From NCBI GenBank assembly GCA_024707265.1, contig JANQAB010000003.1, forward strand, positions 806,001-870,000: DNA of 64,000 bases, written 5' to 3'. Below the pieces are notes generated by a model. The model was not told where the DNA came from and did not search any database. It saw nothing but the letters and a program-made list of their open reading frames with translations. Shown here piece after piece: positions 48,510-58,972 of the stretch. Positions within the stretch are counted from its first letter, which is position 1; each line of letters starts with the position of its first letter. This stretch comes from Sporocytophaga sp. (GTDB taxonomy: Bacteria; Bacteroidota; Bacteroidia; Cytophagales; Cytophagaceae). The translations under genes were made by a program, and so were the position numbers.

Positions 48510-50444
48510 TTATTCTTTAATAAACTTCATAACTGTTCTCTTTGAATCTTCCTGTATCCAAATAGCATAAAAACCGGGAGACAGGTTCTCAATATTCACA
48601 TTAATGTCTGATGTTCCGGACAATATTTCTTTTCCTGAATAATCCATAATACTATATGCAAATTTATCTGATACTCCAGATATCCGGATAGTGTTCTTCG
48701 CAGGATTAGGAAACAAAGCTACATTATTCTTATCTGCCCCTATAACAGACGTCACCACAAGGCTTTCCAATCTTCCCAGACCGAAAGTTGAAGGATCTGA
48801 ATAAGAATTATCCTGCGTTGCAAACCATGTAATTTTACCATCCCTTAAAGCCAGATCACTATCATTGACGTGAAAATCCAACCCAATCATTTTTTTATCA
48901 GAAGGGGTCACACCTATTAAAGTCCATGGAACAGATGCTTCGACGACATACCCAGTGGTGCTTTGCGTAGCTTTTGCTACAATCCCTGTAACAGATTTAT
49001 CATGTCCCTCCTGTATCTGACTTGCATCATACCTGATCACAAACTGAAAATCATTGGCATCATAACTTGATGCTTTATTATTGTTACCATCGATATAAAG
49101 TTCGATTCCATCATTTTCCCAAAAGTTCGTTGATGAAGCCCTCTTCTGATTGTCAGTAACAGTATATAGAACATACAAACTCTGATTATCATAAAGCACG
49201 TTAACTTTTGCGCTCAAATCTGCATCATTATCTATTGTCAATATTTTATTTTTAAGCTGATAAGAATTGGAATTGCTCCAGATTGGATCTTCTATACCAT
49301 CAATAATAACAGGAGTTTCAGTTTTTACAACTTTAACTCCAAGGAAATCTGTAACAGTAAGTGTTATTGTATTGCTTGTAACCGTACCCAATTTATTTGA
49401 TATTACAACTTTAAAAGTATTGTTATCATAACTGGCATCAACATTGAGAATTGTAAGTGTAGCTGAACTTGCTCCATTAATAACCTGATCATTTTTATAC
49501 CACACGTAATTAAGATCAGAACCGCCAGCACCGATGGTTAAGGTGAGTGTTTGATTTTCTGCAATAGTCGTATTACTTAAATTGGTCGTAATGGAAGGAG
49601 GAGTGTCTTCCAAAGGAGGAAGCAGAGTCAACATCTTTTGAGCATATCTGGTCCCCAACAACCTGTAACCAGCTGAAGTAAAGTGTAATTTATCACTCAC
49701 TGCCGTGCAACCACTTGAGGAAATGACATGTGCTGTAGGAATAGTATTGCTTATATTATTGATAATATTATTATGAGCAGCACATAATCCCCCCTGAGCC
49801 GCATCTACTACCTGGCCAACCAGCAAAGGTACATTTGCTGCTGTAAGACCAAGATCCGTTAAAAGATTTTGATATACACCCCTTACCTTATTAGGCCATG
49901 CCGTCTCTCCGCTATTGGACTCACCCTGATGCATCAGGATACCTTTGATCACTCCATCTTTCTGCGCAAGCTTGGCCAACTGAACAAGTCTTCCATAAGG
50001 ATTACCACCATATTGTGCAATAATATCTTTCATCCACTGTTGCTCTCCGTTAGCATAGCTGGCATAATTCACTTTATCAAACAATTCAATTTTACAACCG
50101 GAAACAGCCACATGCACAACCCCAACTCTTATATTCGACGGAAGATTTTTAACCATCTCACGGCCAAAATAATCAGCAGGGCCTAGACCAGTATTGCATC
50201 TGGATAATGATGGTGTTGCTGTACGCCAGGTTTCCTGTGGTTTTCCTGAGCAGTTAACTGCTTGTAATATCCTGAATCGACTGTCAACAGTTTGATCCTG
50301 ACTTTCTATAGTGCCCTGCCCTTCCATATTGGATTGTCCAAAACACAAATAAATGTGAAAGTTCGGATCCTGAGCATTTGCAAAGAAATGAGCTCCCATA
50401 AGGAATGAGAATAATAAGAGTCCTTTAGTTAGTATGCTTTTCAT
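48510..50444 (-). CDS. SASA/CE6-type carbohydrate esterase with Ig-like, CBM9-like and T9SS domains
   Basis: Exported 644-aa esterase that probably removes acetyl groups from plant polysaccharide. Domains: signal peptide (1-24); SGNH core of the sialate-O-acetylesterase/CE6 type, about 28-270, with FGQSNMEGQG (Ser38), GVVHVAVSGCKIELF, GILMHQGESNSG and the C-terminal LHFTSAGYRLLGTRY with the His; Ig-like domain, about 280-365; CBM9-like (DOMON-type) domain, about 370-560 (IIDGIEDPIWSNSNSY, WENDGIELYIDGNNNKA); T9SS type A tail. It may be a xylan or pectin esterase; the pectin setting favours the latter weakly. Confidence 0.88.
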   Translation of the reverse strand: MKSILTKGLLLFSFLMGAHFFANAQDPNFHIYLCFGQSNMEGQGTIESQDQTVDSRFRILQAVNCSGKPQETWRTATPSLSRCNTGLGPADYFGREMVKNLPSNIRVGVVHVAVSGCKIELFDKVNYASYANGEQQWMKDIIAQYGGNPYGRLVQLAKLAQKDGVIKGILMHQGESNSGETAWPNKVRGVYQNLLTDLGLTAANVPLLVGQVVDAAQGGLCAAHNNIINNISNTIPTAHVISSSGCTAVSDKLHFTSAGYRLLGTRYAQKMLTLLPPLEDTPPSITTNLSNTTIAENQTLTLTIGAGGSDLNYVWYKNDQVINGASSATLTILNVDASYDNNTFKVVISNKLGTVTSNTITLTVTDFLGVKVVKTETPVIIDGIEDPIWSNSNSYQLKNKILTIDNDADLSAKVNVLYDNQSLYVLYTVTDNQKRASSTNFWENDGIELYIDGNNNKASSYDANDFQFVIRYDASQIQEGHDKSVTGIVAKATQSTTGYVVEASVPWTLIGVTPSDKKMIGLDFHVNDSDLALRDGKITWFATQDNSYSDPSTFGLGRLESLVVTSVIGADKNNVALFPNPAKNTIRISGVSDKFAYSIMDYSGKEILSGTSDINVNIENLSPGFYAIWIQEDSKRTVMKFIKE

Positions 50445-50651
50445 TTTATGAATGTTGTAAATCCTTCAAAACCTTATGTTACCAAAAGAGCTAATAGATT
50501 ATTAGCCAGAACGCTTTAAAATCTTTCGGAGATTTTAGCTTTACACGGAGACCTAAAAAAGGTAAACATTCGGATTTTTTAAAAAATGCAAATAACTGTT
50601 CTATCTATGATGAGCAGGCGCAATTAAAATCTTTATACGAAGAGAATGACA

Positions 50652-50690
50652 TAAAAAAAAAAAGGCTGTCCTTTTGAAGACAGCCCTTTA
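50652..50690 (-). terminator. Rho-independent terminator of the M6 protease gene
   Basis: AAGGCTGTC pairs with GACAGCC(C)TT across an 8-base loop, with a long A run on the plus strand giving the minus-strand T tract. Confidence 0.88.
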
Positions 50691-50714
50691 TAAAATATGG
50701 TTTACTTATTATAT

Positions 50715-52853
50715 TTAACGAATAGAAACAGTTCGTGTAACCGACTGATCCCCTGACACAACATTTATATGATATAACCCTGCAGGCTGACCATTTAAGT
50801 TTACTATCAGTTCTTCTAACGTATCTTTAACAGGAATTTTTTGAATAAGCATTCCTGCATTGTTATACACGAGAATAAAAGCATCAGCTGTTACATCTCT
50901 ACCCGTTGAAATAAGGCGAACCTCTCCTTCTGTCGGATTCGGATATGGAACGAATGACAAGCCTCCTGCACTTGTTGAAATATCATTTAAGGACATATCA
51001 TCATCAACTGTAACAGCAAGCTGTGCAAGCACTCTCGTCACTACAGGCATTTTCTCCAAAGTACAAGAGTACTTCTTAGCACGGAAATTTGAATTTGCAG
51101 TAGCTGTAAAACCAGTTGTCAATGTTATCTGCTTGGATTCAAATGTCTTATTGCTACTCGCAGCCAATGTCAATGCACCCGAAGTTTTAATCGAAGTTTT
51201 AGTAGCAGTCAGTGAAGGAATGGTAGAAGAACCAGAATAAGTAACAGTAGAAACAGTTGTCGGGTTAGTACAGTTACGCTCATAATAGAAAGTGATAGTA
51301 TTCCCGGCATCGCTAATATTAGTTATATTTAAATGCCCCAGACTTCCATCTGTCATAAATGCATTGGGAGATGTATTATCCGTAAATTCAGTCCTTCCTG
51401 CTTGTCCGGAGAAAAAAGCCCTGCTTAAAGTTCCGTTAGTAACAGAATCTATCCCGCCTTGTCTGTAAACGTATAACTCATCAGGATAGCCGAACCCGTT
51501 TCCTGAAAGAGTGCTATTGGCCCTATAGATGACCAGCCCCGAACCGCTGATCTGACTTTCATAAGAAGACGTTGTTTTCTTGCGATATTCTATCACAAAA
51601 AACTCACCGGATTCAGAAGAACGGATTTTAAATGCATTTTTATCCTCTCCTAATGGCTTAAGAGTATACCATCCGCTTTCTTTAATTTCAGGAATAGAAC
51701 TGATGAAGCCCATATATTTCCACTTAATATATGCAGACATAGATTGCGGAATCGCATTCTGATTTGCCATAAGATCCCAACTTCCTAACGGAGTAATCTT
51801 TGGGCTTGGACTGTAACGATAAAAGTCTGGAGCTCCCAGTACATGTCCCGTTTCATGACATAATAAACCTACATCGTGCCAGCTTTCAAAGACACACATA
51901 AAACTACCGGGTTTTTTATTATTAATTCTAATAGAAGTTCCGGAAGAAATACCTCCTGCATGTGGCCATAGAAGGTCGTTCCAGGCATCTTCACTCCCTT
52001 TTACAACAAAGAAAATCATATCAATCAGTCCATCTCCGTTTTCATCCAGATTAAGAGTAGAGGGCACTTTTGATTTTAAACTATTGATAGCATCTTCCCA
52101 CAATTTATTTTCTCTGCTTCCTCTGGCCTTGTCATCAGCATAACCATTTGGATTCGCTGCCGTCTTAGGTTGAAAATAAGATCTGGCGTGTGAATCCTGA
52201 TAAGAAGCAATGGTTGTAGAAGTCCCCCCAAGAATAGTAGAGTTAATCGTTAGTGAATTGTATGAATTCCAGCTATAATAACCTCTTAAAGAAGGAGAGG
52301 TTGTAGAGTTAAATACATCGGTATAGACAGATTTTGCATCACTGAATTCCGATTCACCGCTAAAGCGAATGAATAATACTATGGGGTTCATAGCTGCTGC
52401 ACCAAACCTGGCATTAGGATTTTTAGCTCTTTCTTCATTAATCCCTTCCATAAAAGATGGATGAACAATATTACCGCCTCTCTTATTTCGGATTTTAACA
52501 ATATTCTCTTCACTGTAATTCAAGCCCGGCACCAATCCTGAGGAAGCCGGATTAGAATACCCTACTTTGTAAGCTGTAGGAACCAATAAACCATCCTTAA
52601 CAGCCGCAAAAACATAAAATCCCTGAGCATCCATTACAATGGTATAATTTTTATCATCATGGAGCCAGTGGTAATAACCATCTCCGGAAGCGAATATATG
52701 CAATTCCTTTCCATCAGGCTGTTTCACTGTCACCGGACGATTTTCAATAACATAGGCATTGACAAAAACCGGTACAACAAGCAAAAACAAACATAGCCAT
52801 ATGACAGATAAAGATCTGCCTTGTTGTCGTTTTAATGTATTGATTTGTTTCAT
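50715..52853 (-). CDS. M6-family (immune-inhibitor-A-like) metalloprotease with T9SS tail
   Basis: Exported zinc protease of 712 aa. Signal peptide (to about 33), a propeptide-like region (about 34-150: HIFASGDGYYHWLHDDKNYT), the M6 catalytic domain (about 150-450) with HETGH at 333-337 followed by the Met-turn-type LGSWDLMANQ, then Ig/beta domains with ERNCTNPTTVST, and a T9SS type A tail ending VTRTVSIR. M6 proteases degrade host or environmental proteins, and in plant-cell-wall degraders may open the protein matrix. It is preceded by the coiled-coil surface gene with a 51-base gap, so the two may be cotranscribed. Confidence 0.88.
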   Translation of the reverse strand: MKQINTLKRQQGRSLSVIWLCLFLLVVPVFVNAYVIENRPVTVKQPDGKELHIFASGDGYYHWLHDDKNYTIVMDAQGFYVFAAVKDGLLVPTAYKVGYSNPASSGLVPGLNYSEENIVKIRNKRGGNIVHPSFMEGINEERAKNPNARFGAAAMNPIVLFIRFSGESEFSDAKSVYTDVFNSTTSPSLRGYYSWNSYNSLTINSTILGGTSTTIASYQDSHARSYFQPKTAANPNGYADDKARGSRENKLWEDAINSLKSKVPSTLNLDENGDGLIDMIFFVVKGSEDAWNDLLWPHAGGISSGTSIRINNKKPGSFMCVFESWHDVGLLCHETGHVLGAPDFYRYSPSPKITPLGSWDLMANQNAIPQSMSAYIKWKYMGFISSIPEIKESGWYTLKPLGEDKNAFKIRSSESGEFFVIEYRKKTTSSYESQISGSGLVIYRANSTLSGNGFGYPDELYVYRQGGIDSVTNGTLSRAFFSGQAGRTEFTDNTSPNAFMTDGSLGHLNITNISDAGNTITFYYERNCTNPTTVSTVTYSGSSTIPSLTATKTSIKTSGALTLAASSNKTFESKQITLTTGFTATANSNFRAKKYSCTLEKMPVVTRVLAQLAVTVDDDMSLNDISTSAGGLSFVPYPNPTEGEVRLISTGRDVTADAFILVYNNAGMLIQKIPVKDTLEELIVNLNGQPAGLYHINVVSGDQSVTRTVSIR

Positions 52854-52904
52854 AATTAGCGAAGTGAAGTTTGATACATTGTAGAGTAATAGAGAAACAA
52901 AAAA

Positions 52905-53751
52905 TTATTTTTTTCAATTCTATGTTCTCTGCTTTTAATGCTTCAACTTCTTTATTAATCTGAATTATATAAAGTGTAAGCTCCTCGATTTTGCGAAGTA
53001 AGGTCTCGTTAAATTCTCCTACATTTATACCTTTTTCAGTTTCAGAGGCAGGTGCCACATCAGGAAGGTGTTTATTTGTATTTATAAATTGTTCAACTTC
53101 ATCAATTGACCTTAATTTATAAGAATCATCAAAAACATAGTCAGCGCCTACGTTTTTCACTTGTATTTCCTCAGCTATAAATAACCCATCAACAGAAACA
53201 TAATCTTTATTGATCTGCATTTTTTCAACACCATCAAGCTTAAAATGAACTCTTGCCCATGATCCGTTTGCTCTCGCATTAATTACAAATCCTCCTGCAG
53301 CAGGATATCCGAACTCAGTAAATAACGATGGATATTGTCCTCCCCATCCTAATTTTAATCCACCATTTGCACCATTCTGATCAACTGCAAGATCACCTCT
53401 GAATGGAACAGATGCACTTAGATAATCTTTATGGATTAAGAATTTCTCAACATCATCACACTTAAAATGGAAACGCGCCCATGATCCATTAGCTTTAGCA
53501 TTCAATACAAAACCACCAGCTGCCGGATAGCCGAATTCTGTGAAAAGTGAAGGATAGGATGATCCCCAGGAAAGACGAAATGCCCCCGCTGCATTGTTTT
53601 GCTTTAATTCAAGATTCTGTGCAGGAGCGCTGGTACCTAAACCTACTTTTCCAGTTGCAGGAAAAACATTTTGTGCCATTGCTGATGATGCACCTAAAAA
53701 TATTGAAAAAGAAAGAACCTTTGTAAACTTGTTTAAGAATGTGTTTTTCAT
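52905..53751 (-). CDS. Exported repeat and coiled-coil protein, frameshift at the 3' end
   Basis: About 281 aa when corrected. Signal peptide (to SSAMAQ), VGLGTSAPAQNLELKQNN opening of the kind found in Bacteroidota fibre-like proteins, two ~70-aa repeats (both with YPSLFTEFGYPAAGGFV and GSWARxHFK), then the common YVFDDSYKLRSIDEVEQF, HLPDVAPASETEKGI, and a coiled coil (LTLYIIQINKEVEALKAEN). The called frame runs into the M6 gene with meaningless sequence; the A7 run on the minus strand (T7 52908-52914), read with one A fewer, gives a normal stop TAA at 52905. Function unknown. No T9SS tail. Confidence 0.75.
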
Positions 53752-54039
53752 AATATTTTTTTGTTAGACTCAGTTTGCTTACTCTATTCGCTTTTCAGCA
53801 TTCGCGTTTAAACCGATATTGCGCAAGAATCGAATTAAAATTCAAAGCAAGAATACAAATCTTCCTACATAGGAAATTTTTATTCTGACTGAACCGTCAA
53901 TTTTCCAGGATCAATTGAAAAAAAATTAATATAATCGCAGCACAATATTTTATTGAATGGAGATCAGTTTATTTTACAGAATGCAAGAACTAATGATTAT
54001 TACTTTTATAAATTTTTAATCGGACATTCCGAACCCAAA

Positions 54040-55964
54040 ATGACATTACCGACATCTATTAGTATTTGCTTTTATATAAAATGGCTTTGCTTTTTATGGA
54101 TAGTATCAGGATGCAATTCAACAACTCCTTCTCAGAGGGAAAATGCCGACACAATAATTTATGCTGACACCAGCCAGGTGCTTTCACTTAACCAGGGAGT
54201 ATCTTTCCTTAAAGCAACCTCTCCAACTTTAATAGATGATATCATCATTTCAAAAAAATTCAAATTTACCAATGGAGAGATCCAAACTCTGCAACCCGGT
54301 TCATATTGGTTTAAATTCAGTCTCAAAAATAACTCTTCTCAGAGCTTGTTAAAGATTGAGCTATCACACCCTCAAATGGACACAGCAGACCTATATGTTG
54401 TAAGCAATGGTAATATTATAAAAGTTTTTCATGCAGGAAATTTCAGAAGAGACAAATTCACCAATAATACCTATCACCAAAACCCGACATACAATATCCC
54501 CCTAAACAAAGATGAAGTTGTAGACTGCTACATATATGCAAGCTCCAGAAGCTTCATCATTTGCCCTCTCTTTATTGGAAATACTGAACAAATTTTAAGT
54601 AAGCAGAATCTGCAGGATATGCTATTCTGCATATACCTTGGTACTTTTTTAAGTATGATTTTTTACAACCTGTTTATATACACCTCCACCAGGGATAAGA
54701 TGTATTTGCTATATGTAGCCTATGCTATCATGATCACACTTTCGCAGCTCACGCTCTTTGGATATGGATACCGATTTATCCTACCTGACACACCTGAGGT
54801 TTCTTATTGGTTGTATTCAATTACAGGAGCATTAGTAGGTACAGCTGCTGCCCTTTTCATAGAATCCTTTCTAGAAATTAAAAAATATTCGTATAGATTA
54901 TTTATTGCTGTAAGATGTATTGCATATCTATTCTTGCTTCATTTTATCCTCGACATTCTCGGGTTCTATTATTTAAGAGAAATTGTTTATGATATATTAG
55001 GTTTGACCGGTTGTATTTTATTTTACATATGTGTTATAACAGCTAATCAAAAAGGAAATACAACTGCCAAATATTTATTTGCAGGGTGGTCTATCTTCTT
55101 TTTTGGTCATATCATGTTTATCTTGAAAAATGAGGGGATTTTACCTTACAACTGGATAACCAATTTTAGTCTTACTGCAGGAACAGCTATTGAGACAATC
55201 CTACTTTCATTTGCTTTAGCTGATCGTATCAATACCTTGCGAAAGGATAATGATAAGAAACAAAAGGAAATTATAAAATACCTTGAAGCAAACGAACAAT
55301 ATCTTAAAATATCTAAAAAGCTGGCAATAGATGCAGAACGTCTGAAAAAAGAAATTCTGATTGCAGAATTTGAAACTCTCAAGAACCAGGTAAACCCTCA
55401 CTTCCTGTTTAACAGTCTTAATGTATTATCAGATCTTGTTTATGAAGACCGGACTATGCAGTAACATTCGTCAGTGAATTGGCTAAAGTATACAGATATG
55501 TACTTGAACACGGTAAAAAAGAAACCATCAACTTAAATCTTGAGCTGGAATTCATAAGCTCATACATATTCTTACTTAAAATAAGATTTGAAGAAAATAT
55601 TCAGGTATCGATTGACATTGCAGATGCAGAAAAATTTCATACCGCCCCAGTCAGTCTACAGCTCTTAATTGAAAACGCGGTTAAACATAATGTCATATCA
55701 ACTGCTGCACCACTAATCATTCAGATATATCAAGAAGGAGAATATATTGTAATTAAGAATAATGTTCAACGGCGTCTCGAAAGCAATTCTTCAACAGGAT
55801 TGGGATTAAATAATCTGATTTCGAGATATAGCTTCCTGACTAATAATCCTGTCAGAATAGAAAAAAACAATCTCTTTTTCACTGTATACATTCCTTTAAT
55901 TTCAGAGCATATAAACAACAATAAAACATTGACCAGTCATGAAAGTATTGATAATAGAAGATGA
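54040..55964 (+). CDS. 7TM-DISM sensor histidine kinase of the LytS type, one frameshift
   Basis: About 641 aa when joined. Signal peptide/lipid-like start (MTLPTSISICFYIKW), exterior 7TMR-DISM extracellular domain (about 45-180: SYWFKFSLKNNSSQSLLKIE), seven membrane helices (about 190-385), coiled linker, His_kinase domain with NPHFLFNSLNVLSDLVYED (about 452), and an ATPase region (LQLLIENAVKHNV, GLGLNNLISRYSF). Frame one stops at 55462. One more C in CC at 55449-55450 gives EDPDYAVTFVSELAKVYRYVLE and restores the kinase. The ATG at 54040 is chosen because upstream residues add no domain. The gene overlaps the regulator start by 26 bases. Confidence 0.86.
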
Positions 55965-56679
55965 AAGACGAGCAGCAAGCCATCTTTCGAGAATGATTAA
56001 TATGTATGATCCTTCTATAAAAGTATGCGAACGCTTTGACACAGTAAAAAATGTCATCGAATGGTTAAACACCAATGATTCGCCTGACCTTATATTTATG
56101 GATATTCGTCTGGCAGATGGCATGTGCTTTTCAATTTTTAATGAAATACATGTAAGTGCTCCAATTATTTTTACTACCGCTTATGATGAATTTGCATTAA
56201 AAGCTTTTAAAGTTAAAGCCATTGATTATTTGCTTAAACCGATAAACTATAAAGATTTCAAAATAGCCATGGACAAGTTTCGCAATTGGACAGCCACCCC
56301 TTCTTCAGATAAGATCTTAACCCAAACTTTAACTTCAAACTATCGTAGCAAATTCACATTTAAAGTTGGAGATAAATTAATTCCTGTTTTGGCAGATGAA
56401 ATACACTGCTGTAAAAGCATTGAAAAGACAACTTATATTTTATCTAAAAACAATAAAAGAATTATCTGTGATTATACACTCGGACAATTGGAGCAGATGC
56501 TTGATCCGGAAAAATTTATTCGTGTAAACAGGCAATACCTTATCCAGAAAACAGGTATACAAACCATTAAATATCACATTAACAGCAGGCTTCAGGTATT
56601 CCTTGAAAATCTGGATTCTGAAGAAATTATAGTAAGCAGAGAACGGGTTGGTGATTTCAAACGCTGGATGAATAAATAA
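55939..56679 (+). CDS. LytTR-family response regulator
   Basis: 246 aa, cytoplasmic. Receiver domain (1-120): acidic pair in IIEDERR, phospho-acceptor Asp55 in FMDIRLADG, conserved Thr/Ser region FTTAYDEFALKAF, and Lys in YLLKPINYKDF. LytTR DNA-binding domain (about 140-245): KFTFKVGDKLIPVLADEI, RVNRQYLIQ, IIVSRERVGDFKRW. It overlaps the kinase gene and is its cognate partner. The most likely targets are nearby surface-protein genes, but no binding sites are visible. It is followed by a weak hairpin at 56736-56769. Confidence 0.94.
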   Translation: MKVLIIEDERRAASHLSRMINMYDPSIKVCERFDTVKNVIEWLNTNDSPDLIFMDIRLADGMCFSIFNEIHVSAPIIFTTAYDEFALKAFKVKAIDYLLKPINYKDFKIAMDKFRNWTATPSSDKILTQTLTSNYRSKFTFKVGDKLIPVLADEIHCCKSIEKTTYILSKNNKRIICDYTLGQLEQMLDPEKFIRVNRQYLIQKTGIQTIKYHINSRLQVFLENLDSEEIIVSRERVGDFKRWMNK

Positions 56680-56735
56680 TAAATCCTTGTAAATATCATT
56701 GATCATATATATGAATCTTTTCAATTATATAATAC

Positions 56736-56769
56736 AAAAGCCAAGTCTGCAATCAACCAGGCTTTTTAT
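56736..56769 (+). terminator. Weak hairpin terminator after the LytTR gene
   Basis: AAAAGCC and GGCTTTT pair across a 17-base loop with a short T run. The stem is short, so the call is modest. Confidence 0.4.
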
Positions 56770-56792
56770 TATATTCCGTTTGATTAAAGTTA

Positions 56793-57370
56793 CTATTGAG
56801 GAGTGTACCAGATAGGAGAAGCTGTAATTTTTATGGACTTCTCCACCAGCTTTGATTGCAACTAATGTTGACCGCCTGGGTATTTGAATTTCAATCACCT
56901 GATGTAATAGGCCTCTACTACAGAAGGATCAAAATCCAGATCACTCCAATCACCTTTTAATTCTATATCTCCGATTGAGTTTTCATATGCCACGTCGTAA
57001 AATCAACTGTATTTCCTATCGCTGGTGCTTTTCCTGTTTTAGGATCTAGAATGTGTATTTTCCGGAGCCTTATCTCCTCTGAAAATGATATCCATGTGAA
57101 GGTTCTGGCCGACTGATATTGCAGACCACTCATATGCTATAAAAGTTGTAAACTTAGCAGGTTCATAATAATCATTTGCAGCCATTATAACTCTTTGCCA
57201 AGTAGACATAATAACATCTGTTTGGTTCATATCATGAATAATTTTTCATTTACTGATTTTTTTTGCGATTGCATAAACTACCTGAAATCTTTCCTTTGGA
57301 TCTTTATTCAGAATCTTTTTACAATAAGCTGTTCGAGCTAATGCACTGTTAGGATCATGAAGACATCAAT
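56793..57370 (-). pseudogene. Decayed DUF3604 protein fragments
   Basis: Two conserved blocks of DUF3604 proteins survive. First, DPNSALARTAYCKKILNKD at about 57354-57298, followed in the short ORF 57039-57230 by AANDYYEPAKFTTFIAYEWS and IIFRGDKAPENTHS. Second, DPKTGKAPAIGNTVDFT near 57040-56990, followed in another frame by AYENSIGDIELKGDW and, after stops, ITASPIWYTP at the end. The segment between the blocks (several hundred residues in intact proteins) is missing, and stops and frame changes interrupt the rest. It is a deletion-bearing pseudogene with no function. The remainder of the gap to 57488 holds no gene. Confidence 0.8.
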
Positions 57371-57440
57371 TTCAGACTTATTCTTTGAGCTGGGGAATAA
57401 GTGCCTTCAGATAAAAAAATCAAGGAAGAAGAAAACAAGA

Positions 57441-57480
57441 AACAATGTAAGTCCGATCTGTTGATCAGACTTACATTGTT
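57441..57480 (-). terminator. Rho-independent terminator of the duplicated-domain lipoprotein gene
   Basis: AACAATGTAAGTC...GACTTACATTGTT forms a long, near-perfect stem with an internal GATC/GATC pairing and a 4-base loop. It may work in both directions. Confidence 0.85.
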
Positions 57481-57488
57481 ATTATTAA

Positions 57489-58664
57489 TTAAAAATTAAT
57501 TCCAGGAATAATAATTCTATTATCAGATCCTTTTCTCACATTAGTACTTACTACATCCCTAGAAAGCAGTCCCGAAACCAAAACATTACCCTTATCTTTA
57601 TTCCAGTAATTGGTTTGTGCAGCAAACAGTCCATTGGAAACGGCGATACCCATCGATGGAAGCTCTCCCCAATAGGTAGTTTGAGGTGAATCAAGGTCTG
57701 TTATTTTATATATAAACAACGTATTTAAACCTGTTCTTCCAGCCCAGCCATACCCGACTTTTGCAATAGATTCATTCATATAAATAGGATCTGCACTGAG
57801 TAAACTTTCACCGTCCTCATAAACCATCAACAATCCATTATCTTCATACCAATATTGATATGCTGTTTTTGATGCATCTGATTCATATGCTACCTTTACC
57901 TTGTAGATATTGGCATTCGGCAATTTGCTTTCTATGCTTATATTGACAAAGTCTTCATCCCCCCCGAATATTGATTCAGAATATCTCCATTTATTACCTA
58001 CTTTCATAAATGCATAATCTCCATATGTAATCGGATATGCAGCTCCAGAAGGTGCCAGATTAGAAATAGTATAGTCCTCCAATTGCGCCTCTGCCTCAGA
58101 TCCGAAAGAACCAGTTCCCAACAAGCCTAATGTCGGAGAATAATAATTATAAGTTGTTCTGCCACTAATAACTATTTTTACTTTTATAGCATCCTTAACA
58201 AGTCCCTTCCCGGTATTTACAGTAGCATTTAAAGAATCAATGGTACAGGTAAAAGCGGTACCATTTTCTGTTCCGCTCCATGAAGTTCCCACGGGAACAT
58301 TAAATTTACATCTGATAAAATAAGTATTGGGATCGCGCAGTCTGAAAGAACTAGAAAGATTTCCATCTTTTAACACATAATATACTGTTGGGTAAATTGT
58401 AGTAACTTCTTCAGAAGTGTTCCTTACCATAAAAGTATCTTTTCCAACTTCCTGCTCAACTTTGGTAGTAACAGTTCCACCAAAAAAACCAGTATAAAGA
58501 TACGTATGCGTCGTACCTACCTTTAAAAAAGTTACTCCACTATTACTTCCTCCATTATTAGAGTTGTTAGAAGAAGGAGCAGGATCACTTCCCTTTTTAC
58601 AAGAAACAGATATTCCTAATACCAATAGGAATAGAAACGATTTAAAAAAATTTAGTTTTATCAT
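57489..58664 (-). CDS. Lipoprotein with two related halves
   Basis: 391 aa. The lipobox LGISVSC gives a lipidated Cys near residue 22, followed by a Ser/Asn-rich linker. The mature part has two similar segments of about 180 residues, each opening with a short motif for an exported beta domain (VGTTHTYLYTG and VGNKWRYSES), each carrying strands such as FIRCKFNVPVGTSWSG and AKVGYGWAGRTG. I do not recognise a named family. No T9SS tail, so it is probably anchored by lipid. It is a single gene with its own terminator. Confidence 0.75.
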   Translation of the reverse strand: MIKLNFFKSFLFLLVLGISVSCKKGSDPAPSSNNSNNGGSNSGVTFLKVGTTHTYLYTGFFGGTVTTKVEQEVGKDTFMVRNTSEEVTTIYPTVYYVLKDGNLSSSFRLRDPNTYFIRCKFNVPVGTSWSGTENGTAFTCTIDSLNATVNTGKGLVKDAIKVKIVISGRTTYNYYSPTLGLLGTGSFGSEAEAQLEDYTISNLAPSGAAYPITYGDYAFMKVGNKWRYSESIFGGDEDFVNISIESKLPNANIYKVKVAYESDASKTAYQYWYEDNGLLMVYEDGESLLSADPIYMNESIAKVGYGWAGRTGLNTLFIYKITDLDSPQTTYWGELPSMGIAVSNGLFAAQTNYWNKDKGNVLVSGLLSRDVVSTNVRKGSDNRIIIPGINF

Positions 58665-58972
58665 GTTAAAATATATTTATTATTAAAAATACAGCAATAT
58701 GGAGCATCGTCAAAAAATATATGGGAAATAATTACTCACATATGTAAATAAAAAATGTACATTTTAAATAAAAAACTACTCTACCATCTAATTATTAACC
58801 ACTTATTAAAAAGTAAAATATTAATATACACAAAAAATCTAGGAGATATCTTCTCTACAGATTTTTTATACCATAGATAATCTTGTTACAATACTATTGA
58901 AACAAGGATGAAAAGAAAAAGGAAAATTAATAACCTATGGAATGATTAAAAGCTATTTCTATAATCTTTCCT
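58665..58972. other. AT-rich intergenic region, no gene seen
   Basis: It lies between the lipoprotein start and the PL14 stop. It has stop codons in all frames and no hairpin I would call a terminator. Confidence 0.5.
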
